Shown: positions 43,067 to 50,146 of the stretch, piece after piece
Numbering within the stretch: position 1 is the stretch's first letter
Layout: the number at the start of each line of letters is the position of its first letter
NCBI GenBank assembly: GCA_039820405.1
Contig: JBCBQC010000032.1
Coordinates: 1 to 62,251, forward strand
Source of the DNA: CALLVY01 sp937899855
GTDB lineage: Bacteria > Bacteroidota > Bacteroidia > Chitinophagales > Saprospiraceae
DNA length: 62,251 bases
Reading direction: 5' to 3'
The notes under the pieces: model-generated
What the model saw: the letters and a program-made list of their open reading frames with translations, nothing else
Database searches by the model: none
What the model was told of the DNA's origin: nothing
Made by a program: the position numbers and the translations under genes

Positions 43067-43735
43067 CTAGGAGGAGGGCTCCTCCCGGCTGAGTCCACCC
43101 AAAAAAGGAACGAAGCGGAAGCGAGCGAAGGTTTCCTCGGCGTAGTGGTCTTCCGCCAGACGCGTAATGCGGTACATGCGTTGCCCGTCTGGCGTTCCTA
43201 CGGGGACCACCATTTTTCCCCCCACCTTCAACTGCGTCTTGAGCTGCTCCGGGATTTCCGGGCTGCCCGCCGTCACGATGATCCTTTCGAAAGGCGCAAA
43301 TTCGGGCAGGCCCTTGGTCCCATCCCGGAAGTAAGTACGGACGCCTCCCAAGCCCAATTGCTGCAGCAGTTGACCCGCCCTTTGGAAGAGCAATTCTTGT
43401 CGTTCCACCGTGTACACCCGCGCCCCCAAAACCGCCAGGATCGCCGCCTGGTAGCCCGATCCCGTACCGATTTCCAGTACTTTTTCCCGCGGCTCCACCT
43501 CCAGCAACTCCGTCTGGTAAGCCACGGTGTAGGGTTGCGAAATGGTTTGTTGCTTGCCGATGGGAAAGGCCCGATCTTGGTAAGCCCATTCTTCAAAAGC
43601 TTTTTCCAGAAAAAAATGACGGGGCACCCGTTGGATGGCCGATAAGACCCTTTCGTCGCGGATGCCCCGCTGGCGGATCTGTTCGATCAATTGTCGGCGG
43701 AGGCCGCGGTGTCGGTAGGTATCTTTCACTCCCAA
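43067..43735 (-). CDS. pcm: protein-L-isoaspartate O-methyltransferase
   Basis: 222 residues, the usual length. The substrate-binding block QTISQPYTVAYQTELLEV, the SAM motif VLEIGTGSGYQAAILAVLG and the post-I motif VYTVERQ are diagnostic, and GGKMVVPVGTPDGQRMY follows as in relatives. It methylates isoaspartyl residues in aged proteins so that they can be repaired. Cytoplasmic, no signal. It is divergent from the phosphohexomutase gene, with about 185 bp between. Confidence 0.94.
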   Translation of the reverse strand: MGVKDTYRHRGLRRQLIEQIRQRGIRDERVLSAIQRVPRHFFLEKAFEEWAYQDRAFPIGKQQTISQPYTVAYQTELLEVEPREKVLEIGTGSGYQAAILAVLGARVYTVERQELLFQRAGQLLQQLGLGGVRTYFRDGTKGLPEFAPFERIIVTAGSPEIPEQLKTQLKVGGKMVVPVGTPDGQRMYRITRLAEDHYAEETFARFRFVPFLGGLSREEPSS

Positions 43736-43840
43736 TGCTTTTGGTCGGGCAACAAAAATGGTGGGTTAAATGAACTTTAAGATTTGTTTGGCGTAAACGA
43801 TTTTGTATGGTGTAAAAACCGGATACCAAACACTTTTTAT

Positions 43841-43848
43841 TAACTTTG
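43841..43848 (+). promoter_or_regulatory. possible -7 element upstream of the phosphohexomutase
   Basis: TAACTTTG matches TAnnTTTG exactly and stands about 75 bp upstream of the start at 43922. No TTG is seen at the usual -33 distance. Confidence 0.35.
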
Positions 43849-43921
43849 GTGACCAGAGCGCCCGGCTCTGCCCGCCCAGGAAACTCAAAATTGCAAAAAA
43901 ATCCGAAACAAACCCCCACTT

Positions 43922-45331
43922 ATGACAAAGATTAAATTTGGTACCGACGGTTGGCGTGCGATCATTGCCCGAGAGTATACTGTCGACAATGTAAAACGCG
44001 TAGCGGAAGGTACGGCCCGTTGGTTACAATCCCAATCAGCCGACAAAGTCGTCATCGGTCACGATTGCCGTTTTGGTGGGCCAATGTTTACTGAGGTTAC
44101 GACCCGGGTACTGGGCGCGTTCAACATCAAGGTCAACCTCGCCAAAGGCTTTGTCAGCACCCCCATGGTGTCGCTGGGCGTCGTCAAAACCAAGTCCGAT
44201 TTGGGGGTCGTCATCACCGCTAGTCACAATCCACCTTCTTACAATGGCTACAAGCTGAAATCCCACTTTGGGGGACCCAGCGTCCCCGCCGATATCGCCG
44301 CCGTGGAAGCCCTCATTCCCGATCAATGCTCGTTAGAAACCCTCCCCACCCTGGAGGAAATGTTTGATCAGGGCTTGCTCAATTACATCGATCTGGAAGA
44401 CATTTACATCCAGCACGTACAGGAAAACTTTGACCTCGCCACCATCCACGCCGCCAACATCAAAGTGGCCTACGATGCCATGTACGGCGCCGGAATGAAC
44501 GCCATGGCCCGCATCCTACCCGATGCCGTTATGCTACACTGCGATGACAATCCCGGCTTCAAAGGCCAAGCACCCGAGCCCATCCACCGCAACCTCGGCG
44601 AACTCTCGGCCACCATCAAAAACGATCCCGCGATCGCCCTGGGAATCGCCAACGATGGGGATGCCGACCGGATTGGCATGTACGACCAAGACGGCAACTT
44701 CGTGGATTCCCACCACCTCCTCTTGCTGCTGCTGCTCTACATGTACCAGTACAAAAAACTAAGCGGCAAGGTCGTCATTACCTTTTCGGTAACCGACAAG
44801 ATGCGTAAAATGGCCGAGCACTTTGGACTCGACGTCGAAGTGACCAAGATTGGCTTTAAGTACATCGCCGAAATCATGACCCGCGAGGACGTTCTCGTCG
44901 GTGGGGAAGAATCGGGTGGGCTCGCCGTCAAGGGCCACATCCCCGAACGCGATGGCATCTGGATGGGCTTGTTGATCCTCGAATTTATGGCCAAAACGGG
45001 CAAGTCCCTCCAAGCGTTGATCCAAGATGTTTACGACATCGTCGGTCCTTTCCACTCCAGTCGGGATGACCTCCACATCAAGGAGGAACAAAAGCTGGCC
45101 ATCATCGAAACCTGTAAGAACGATCCCTATTCTACCTTCGGCAGTTACCAGGTACAGCGGCTCGAAACCGTGGATGGTTTTAAGTTTATCCTCAGCGACA
45201 ACGAGTGGGTAATGATTCGTCCCTCGGGTACGGAGCCGGTCTTGCGCGTCTACGCCCAGGCCCCCACCCCCGAAGGCGTACGCGCCATCCTCGATGCCAC
45301 CCGCGATACCGTACTCGCGGTGACGGCCTAG
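43922..45331 (+). CDS. phosphoglucomutase/phosphomannomutase family enzyme
   Basis: 469 residues in four alpha-D-phosphohexomutase domains. The phosphoserine is Ser101 in ITASHNPPSYNGYK, the Mg loop DGDADRIG has Asp245, Asp247 and Asp249, the sugar loop is EESGGLAVKGHIPERDG and the phosphate loop RPSGTEPVLRVY. It interconverts hexose 1- and 6-phosphates; glucose versus mannose cannot be decided. Cytoplasmic. Convergent with elaA, 15 bp apart. Confidence 0.92.
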   Translation: MTKIKFGTDGWRAIIAREYTVDNVKRVAEGTARWLQSQSADKVVIGHDCRFGGPMFTEVTTRVLGAFNIKVNLAKGFVSTPMVSLGVVKTKSDLGVVITASHNPPSYNGYKLKSHFGGPSVPADIAAVEALIPDQCSLETLPTLEEMFDQGLLNYIDLEDIYIQHVQENFDLATIHAANIKVAYDAMYGAGMNAMARILPDAVMLHCDDNPGFKGQAPEPIHRNLGELSATIKNDPAIALGIANDGDADRIGMYDQDGNFVDSHHLLLLLLLYMYQYKKLSGKVVITFSVTDKMRKMAEHFGLDVEVTKIGFKYIAEIMTREDVLVGGEESGGLAVKGHIPERDGIWMGLLILEFMAKTGKSLQALIQDVYDIVGPFHSSRDDLHIKEEQKLAIIETCKNDPYSTFGSYQVQRLETVDGFKFILSDNEWVMIRPSGTEPVLRVYAQAPTPEGVRAILDATRDTVLAVTA

Positions 45332-45346
45332 GCCAAACCCTCGGAA

Positions 45347-45808
45347 TCAGGAAGATGGGGACGCATCGCGCCGAACCATGGCTTGGTGGGGAAGCCCATC
45401 TTCCAGATACCGCTGGCCCGTGGGCTCAAAACCCAAGTCGCGGTAAAAGGCCTCCAAATGCCACTGGGCCGAAATCTTGAGGTCGCTGGGGCCAAACAGG
45501 TCCCGACAACGGCGAACCGACTCCTCCATCAAAGCCTTACCCAGTCCTTTGCCCCGCTGATCGAGGGCCACGACCACCCGACCGATCGATGCCGCTTCGG
45601 GGTAGGAAAGCCCCTGGGGCACCAAGCGGGTGTAAGCCACGAGCCGCCCCTCGTCAAAACCCATCAGGTGCCAGGAGTCCTGGTCCTTTCCATCGGTGTC
45701 TAAATAAATGCAACGTTGTTCGACGACAAAGATCTCCGCTCGGAGGCTGAGGATGGCGTACAATTGGTCGACGCTGAGTTGGGCAAAGGGATGACAAAGG
45801 AAAAGCAT
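45347..45808 (-). CDS. ElaA-like GNAT N-acetyltransferase
   Basis: 153 residues in a single GNAT domain. The ElaA group is recognisable from LYAILSLRAEIFVVEQRCIY near the N-terminus and RVVVALDQRGKGLGKALM, the acetyl-CoA pyrophosphate loop (Q-R-G-K-G-L-G). YRDLGFEPTGQRYLEDGLPH closes the domain. The acceptor is unknown. Cytoplasmic. The terminator of the upstream gene (45844-45875) lies just before it. Confidence 0.85.
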   Translation of the reverse strand: MLFLCHPFAQLSVDQLYAILSLRAEIFVVEQRCIYLDTDGKDQDSWHLMGFDEGRLVAYTRLVPQGLSYPEAASIGRVVVALDQRGKGLGKALMEESVRRCRDLFGPSDLKISAQWHLEAFYRDLGFEPTGQRYLEDGLPHQAMVRRDASPSS

Positions 45809-45843
45809 AAGGCCACGGTACTTGGTGAATGGGCCGCAAAATA

Positions 45844-45875
45844 AAAAGTCTGACCGAATAATCGGCCAGACTTTT
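45844..45875 (-). terminator. terminator of the copy B exported-family gene
   Basis: AAAAGTCTGACCGA (45844-45857) pairs with TCGGCCAGACTTTT (45862-45875) over 14 bp with one mismatch. On the minus strand TTTTTATTTT follows. It ends transcription from the gene stopping at 45974. Confidence 0.7.
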
Positions 45876-45973
45876 GGATTTGATGTTAAATCGGTTTTAG
45901 GAATTAAAACGGTTTTGGGAAACGGGATTATTTTTGGGGAACAGCTCTATTGTCGTTTATGGATTTCTGAAAA

Positions 45974-46837
45974 CTAGCTTTTCGTAACCATGCTATCGCC
46001 AGTAAAGTAGCAGCGCATCCACTCCGGTACCGGGTCGCCACTTTCTTCTTCGAAATACACCTGGCCGTTGTCCATCGCCTGGTACTTCCAAACGTGCATT
46101 TTGCCCTTGCCATTGATGTAGGAACCAAAGCGCAGGACGTACTCCACGCGCCAGCCCCCATCCATCCGGGCAATGTTGATGTCGTTGCCCCCGATCTTGG
46201 GAATCCCCAAGTCGATGGTCTTGATCCCCTCAATGTTGTAAAACTCATTCGCCAGGGCCGACATGTTGAGCGGCGCTTTGGAACGGATCGTGATGGCATC
46301 ATCGGTATCGTTCCACTGGACGTGGCGTTCGATGATCAGATCGTACTCGTCGAGCAGGTCGTTGAAGGCATCGCTGTCGGTCTCGCTGATGCCCGCTTGA
46401 AGCGGAGCCGCCCAGTCGACCTCCCGGTCGAAAATCAAAATGAGGTGATCGATGGAGGGGTTGGGAAAGGTGTGGACATTGCACTTGGCAATGGATTGTG
46501 CGGTTTCGTTGTTCTGATAAATATTGGTGAGCACGTAGTAGATGCTCTCAATATTATCCTGGGGAATGATGATATTTTGGTAACGTAAGTCTTCCTTTTT
46601 CTCTTCGAGGCGTAGGGCCAAGCGTGCCGCATCGCGTTTGAACTTCCGGGCCAGGGCAATGGGCATGTCGCCCTGAGTCGTACTGCTCGGACGTTCGAAA
46701 GTCTTCTGAGCCACCATCTGCGCCGATTGTGCGAGGAGTATGGTTCCCCCTCCCAGCTGGCTCACCAGCGCCGCGACTAGCAAAAGACGGATACTGGAAA
46801 ATGCGATTGGAACGATTCGTTGGCTGTGAAGTTGCAT
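45974..46837 (-). CDS. exported protein of an uncharacterised family (copy B)
   Basis: 287 residues with a signal peptide (LLLVAALVSQLGGGTILLAQ). It shares with the protein at 27286 the blocks KRDAARLALRLE, IESIYYVLTNIY, VHTFPNPSIDHLILIFDR, APLNMSALANEFYNIEGIK and WRVEYVLRFGSYINGKGK, and the end PEWMR. The whole length is related, so this is a true paralogue rather than a shared domain. Where copy A has SCIDGC this copy has SYINGK. No known domain is seen. It lies between elaA and a DUF5723 gene, with its own terminator. Confidence 0.72.
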   Translation of the reverse strand: MQLHSQRIVPIAFSSIRLLLVAALVSQLGGGTILLAQSAQMVAQKTFERPSSTTQGDMPIALARKFKRDAARLALRLEEKKEDLRYQNIIIPQDNIESIYYVLTNIYQNNETAQSIAKCNVHTFPNPSIDHLILIFDREVDWAAPLQAGISETDSDAFNDLLDEYDLIIERHVQWNDTDDAITIRSKAPLNMSALANEFYNIEGIKTIDLGIPKIGGNDINIARMDGGWRVEYVLRFGSYINGKGKMHVWKYQAMDNGQVYFEEESGDPVPEWMRCYFTGDSMVTKS

Positions 46838-47032
46838 GTCGTAAAGCTAAAATTACTGAGTCCTAAAATGAGGTTCAAAAAATGAAATCTGTGACTAGTC
46901 AAAAGTTTTGAGATCACGATCTTAGGTATGTATTTCAGTAGGCTATTACGAGTAGCTGTGACAGGCTTCATTGCCGGACGCTTTTTGATGATCAGCGCCC
47001 GGCAGTGAAGAAGGAAAGTGGAAAATGCGAGC

Positions 47033-48493
47033 CTAAAATTCGTAGCATCGAACGTTTTTGCCCTTTCCACGGCCACGACCGCCACTTTTGCTGCCTTTTT
47101 TCCCACCACCAAAGTTCATTTGGAAGGGATTGACCTTGAGTGCGAGGTAAAAATCGGTACCCGTGAAATTGGAACCCCGTCCTACGAGGCTGCCCAGGTT
47201 GTCGCTTCCCAGGGTCAGGAAGGCCAGTCGTACGGAAGTACCCACGCGAAAATCTTGCCAGTTATGGAGGGCCACGGGCAGGGCTAGGGAAAACCAACGA
47301 TGCTCAAAGCGGGGGCTGACGGCGAGTAAGTTATTGCGGGCCACGGCCGGGCCTGGCATGGGAATGGATTGGACCCAGGTGGCGTTGGCGTACACCAGCG
47401 GGGCGATTTTGGCATCGGCTTGTACACTGAGTGCGGTGGGTAGCCAAATGCCAAAATTGCGGCTGTTGGTCGATTCCAAGGGGTCATCCAGGAGCAGCTC
47501 GCTGAGCAATTCGGTTGCGTCGGTAGCATTGCTGACGCTCGAAAAATCATCGGCGTCAAAGCCATCGCTACCGCTGACCTCGATGTCGTGGTTTTGGAGG
47601 TTGCGGTTGAAGGTGATGCGGCCCAAATCGAGAATCGATACCCCAAACTTCAGGCGGTAATCATCGGGGCCGTCTTCGATGGTCCAGATGGCACCAATAT
47701 CGATTCCCACTCCCCGACCGTTGCGCTGCGGGTTGACGCTCTCCGTGTCCGCCGAAGAAGTCGTAAAGCCGTAGGACAGCTCCAGGTCGCTCACGGCGAT
47801 GGAATCACCGGGAAAGCGGGCGATCAAAAAATCGGATTTGTTGTCGACGTAAAAGGCTTCGTAACCGTTCAGCAATTTGAGGTTGGCACCAATGCCAAAG
47901 ATCCCCTGATCCGTAAAAAACTCCCGGGCGTAGTTGACCCCGATTTCGGTCCAGGTCATGCCCGCCCCCTTGAAGCGGTCGAGTCTAAATTCTTCCCCCT
48001 CCAAGACCTGTTCGAAGGCGTAATAACTCAGCGAATTGGGAACCCCGCGGAGCCCCACCTCGGCGCGCCCCCGGACGAAGAGCCCAAAGCTGTGCCCCGA
48101 CTCCAGATTGACCATAAACGAGGGCCCCATCACCGTACCGAGTACCGAGGCAAAACGCGAACGCGTATCCTGAAAAAAGTCCAGCACCAAAGCATTTTCT
48201 CCCGCTTGGTTGATGTTCTCCAAATCCGGCGCAAATTCCAGGTTTTCGCCGTTGCGAATCAAGTCCTGTAGGTTGGCATTGTAGATAAAAGCGTAATTGT
48301 TGTCCACAAATACGCCCAATTCGACGAGGTTGACGTCCCACTTGAGGGGACTGACCAGGTTGTTGGCTGGGTTGTGCATCAAGCTGTTGACGCCCGCATA
48401 ACGCTCCATCCGCAAGCCGAGTTGTTCCTGAGCCAAGGCTAGGGTAGGGGTGAGAAAGAGGAGGACCGCCCAGATGAAATTTTTGTTAGTCAT
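47033..48493 (-). CDS. DUF5723-family outer-membrane protein
   Basis: 486 residues. Signal peptide FIWAVLLFLTPTLALAQ. The N-terminal RYAGVNSLMHNPANNLVSP block and the series of amphipathic strands fit DUF5723, a PorV/FadL-like barrel group in Bacteroidota. After the barrel comes a Gly, Lys, Arg-rich tail (KKGSKSGGRGRGKGKN) ending VRCYEF, a strongly basic extension. Function unknown; outer-membrane location is inferred. The paralogue copy B follows downstream after about 195 bp. Confidence 0.78.
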   Translation of the reverse strand: MTNKNFIWAVLLFLTPTLALAQEQLGLRMERYAGVNSLMHNPANNLVSPLKWDVNLVELGVFVDNNYAFIYNANLQDLIRNGENLEFAPDLENINQAGENALVLDFFQDTRSRFASVLGTVMGPSFMVNLESGHSFGLFVRGRAEVGLRGVPNSLSYYAFEQVLEGEEFRLDRFKGAGMTWTEIGVNYAREFFTDQGIFGIGANLKLLNGYEAFYVDNKSDFLIARFPGDSIAVSDLELSYGFTTSSADTESVNPQRNGRGVGIDIGAIWTIEDGPDDYRLKFGVSILDLGRITFNRNLQNHDIEVSGSDGFDADDFSSVSNATDATELLSELLLDDPLESTNSRNFGIWLPTALSVQADAKIAPLVYANATWVQSIPMPGPAVARNNLLAVSPRFEHRWFSLALPVALHNWQDFRVGTSVRLAFLTLGSDNLGSLVGRGSNFTGTDFYLALKVNPFQMNFGGGKKGSKSGGRGRGKGKNVRCYEF

Positions 48494-48811
48494 GAGATAT
48501 CGTATTTTGTTTGGTCGTGTCGGATACTGCCTGGGGCAATACCGAATAAAGCAATGGGCCCATCCAACGTCAGTTGAATGAAAAGTCGCAACGTCAACTA
48601 TTCATAAGGTGAGGGGGTGCCGCCAGAATTGGAGGCCGAAAGCGTACGAATAGTCAGATTTCCAAACGGAGTGCTACGAATTCCGTGCCTAGTGCTAATG
48701 ATGGTTACGGTAGTAGAGGATAAATTCTATAGGGGAAGTCGTGGTTAGCGTTCTATCCTAATATACGCTTGGTATATGCAATCTATTGTGAAAAGGTTGC
48801 TTTTGTGTGGT
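48494..48811. other. intergenic gap
   Basis: About 320 bases with no gene seen. CAACGTCA occurs twice, 24 bp apart (48565 and 48589); no promoter or terminator could be placed with confidence. Confidence 0.45.
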
Positions 48812-49177
48812 TTAAAGCCCCCAGATCCGGAGTAATTTGGGCAAAAAGATCAGCAGTCCTACCGTGGCCGCCCCCATCGCCACCAGCAAAACGGCTCCCG
48901 CCGCCGTGTCCTTGGCCTTGCGCGCCAGTTCCTGCCGTTCGGGCGAGACGAGGTCGGTGAGGGCTTCCAGCGAAGTATTGAAGGCCTCGGCACTCAGGAC
49001 CGCCGCAATACACAAGGCGATCAGTCCCCATTCCACCCGACTGATGTCCAGGTACCAGCCCAGCCCCAGGGCGAGGATGGCTGCCACCGCGTGAATCCGG
49101 GCGTTGACCTCGGAGCCAAACAAATCGGCAATGCCCCGAAAGGCGTAGCCAAAACTAGCGATACGTTTTTTCAGCAT
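48812..49177 (-). CDS. diacylglycerol/undecaprenol kinase family protein
   Basis: 121 residues with three hydrophobic helices. The family signature EAFNTSLEALTDLVSPER, followed by AKDTAAGAVLLVAMG, has the catalytic Glu and the Asn/Glu/Asp metal region of DgkA-type kinases. The enzyme phosphorylates lipid alcohols (diacylglycerol in proteobacteria, undecaprenol in many Gram-positives); which one here is open. Start at 49177 gives the usual short N-terminus. Its start overlaps the upstream gene's end by about 23 bp, so the two are co-transcribed. Confidence 0.88.
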   Translation of the reverse strand: MLKKRIASFGYAFRGIADLFGSEVNARIHAVAAILALGLGWYLDISRVEWGLIALCIAAVLSAEAFNTSLEALTDLVSPERQELARKAKDTAAGAVLLVAMGAATVGLLIFLPKLLRIWGL

Positions 49178-50117
49178 TGGCTTTAAATTGGTACTGCCCC
49201 TTAATCCCCAAATGACTGGACTGGGGCGATACGATATTCTCAAAGCTCAAGCAGTTGAACTCCGCGCTGTGGAAGATGTAATCGCCCGGGCTGCGCAGCA
49301 CCTCCGAAAGGCTGTAGGTGGCGCTGCGGCGGCTGTCGAATAGCTGGGCATTGCTGCGCAATTCTTGTACTTCGGCCCACCAGGGAGGCGCGTTGAGGTT
49401 GGCGATCATCACTACGGGCAGGCTGTCGCGTCGGGCCTCCGCCGCCACCACCCGGAGGTGGTTGCGCATCGCATCGTAGGCCTGGCTGTAGAGGGGGGGC
49501 GTGGTGTGGGCACATATGAATTTGAAGGACTTCCGAGCGCGCTTGGCTTTGATGACGCCACTAAAATTGGGAATCTCCTCGTAGTAAAAGGTATCCAGCG
49601 CTTGGATGGGATGTTTGGAGTAAATGGACAGCCCGTAAGGGTCAAAGCGAACCATGGAGGCCGAATAGGGATATTTCTCGCCCAGCGATTCGCTCAGGAT
49701 GTATTCCCAATCCGGTGTGACCTCCTGGATGGAGATGAGGTCGGCCTTACTCTGCTTGATCGCTTTGAGGGTACTCTCAAAATCCCCGTCCGAGGCCGAG
49801 ACGTTAAAATGAGCCACCCGGATGCTCAACTGATTGTTGCGCGCCGGGGCCTTGAGGAGGGAGTTGGAAGAGTTTTTTAGAAACAAACACAGGCCCGCAC
49901 AACAGCCAAAGCTAAGGAACATCAGTCGGGGCTGTCGCAGCAGCAAAAAGACCAGGCCCAGTGCCAAATATCCCAACATCAGCAAACCCGCAAAACGCGC
50001 CCCCATTTTGAAGAAGAAGTAGTTGGGCGTAAAAATACAGCTGATGGCTCCGAAAAGAATCAATAAACCCAGGATCAGCTGGATGGGACGTGCGTTGAGC
50101 AATTGTGTGGCCGTCAT
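49155..50117 (-). CDS. membrane-anchored EEP-fold protein, catalytic residues degraded
   Basis: 320 residues: three N-terminal hydrophobic helices (about 10-30, 36-58, 63-83), then an endonuclease/exonuclease/phosphatase-like domain. RVAHFNVSASDGDF and LISIQEVTPDW keep the Asn and Glu of the active site. But the GDxN motif reads IANLN (Asp replaced by Ala), the PxDHI position reads PGDYIF (His replaced by Tyr), and the final SDH reads SSH. Metal-dependent phosphodiesterase activity is therefore doubtful. The start at 50117 was chosen; the lipid kinase downstream overlaps its end. Confidence 0.75.
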   Translation of the reverse strand: MTATQLLNARPIQLILGLLILFGAISCIFTPNYFFFKMGARFAGLLMLGYLALGLVFLLLRQPRLMFLSFGCCAGLCLFLKNSSNSLLKAPARNNQLSIRVAHFNVSASDGDFESTLKAIKQSKADLISIQEVTPDWEYILSESLGEKYPYSASMVRFDPYGLSIYSKHPIQALDTFYYEEIPNFSGVIKAKRARKSFKFICAHTTPPLYSQAYDAMRNHLRVVAAEARRDSLPVVMIANLNAPPWWAEVQELRSNAQLFDSRRSATYSLSEVLRSPGDYIFHSAEFNCLSFENIVSPQSSHLGIKGQYQFKANAEKTYR

Positions 50118-50146
50118 AGTGCGCAAAGATAGTGGAATTGTACCAA

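Noticed and set aside
48565..48596. CAACGTCA direct repeat
   Set aside because: Two short copies only, with no promoter or palindrome around them.
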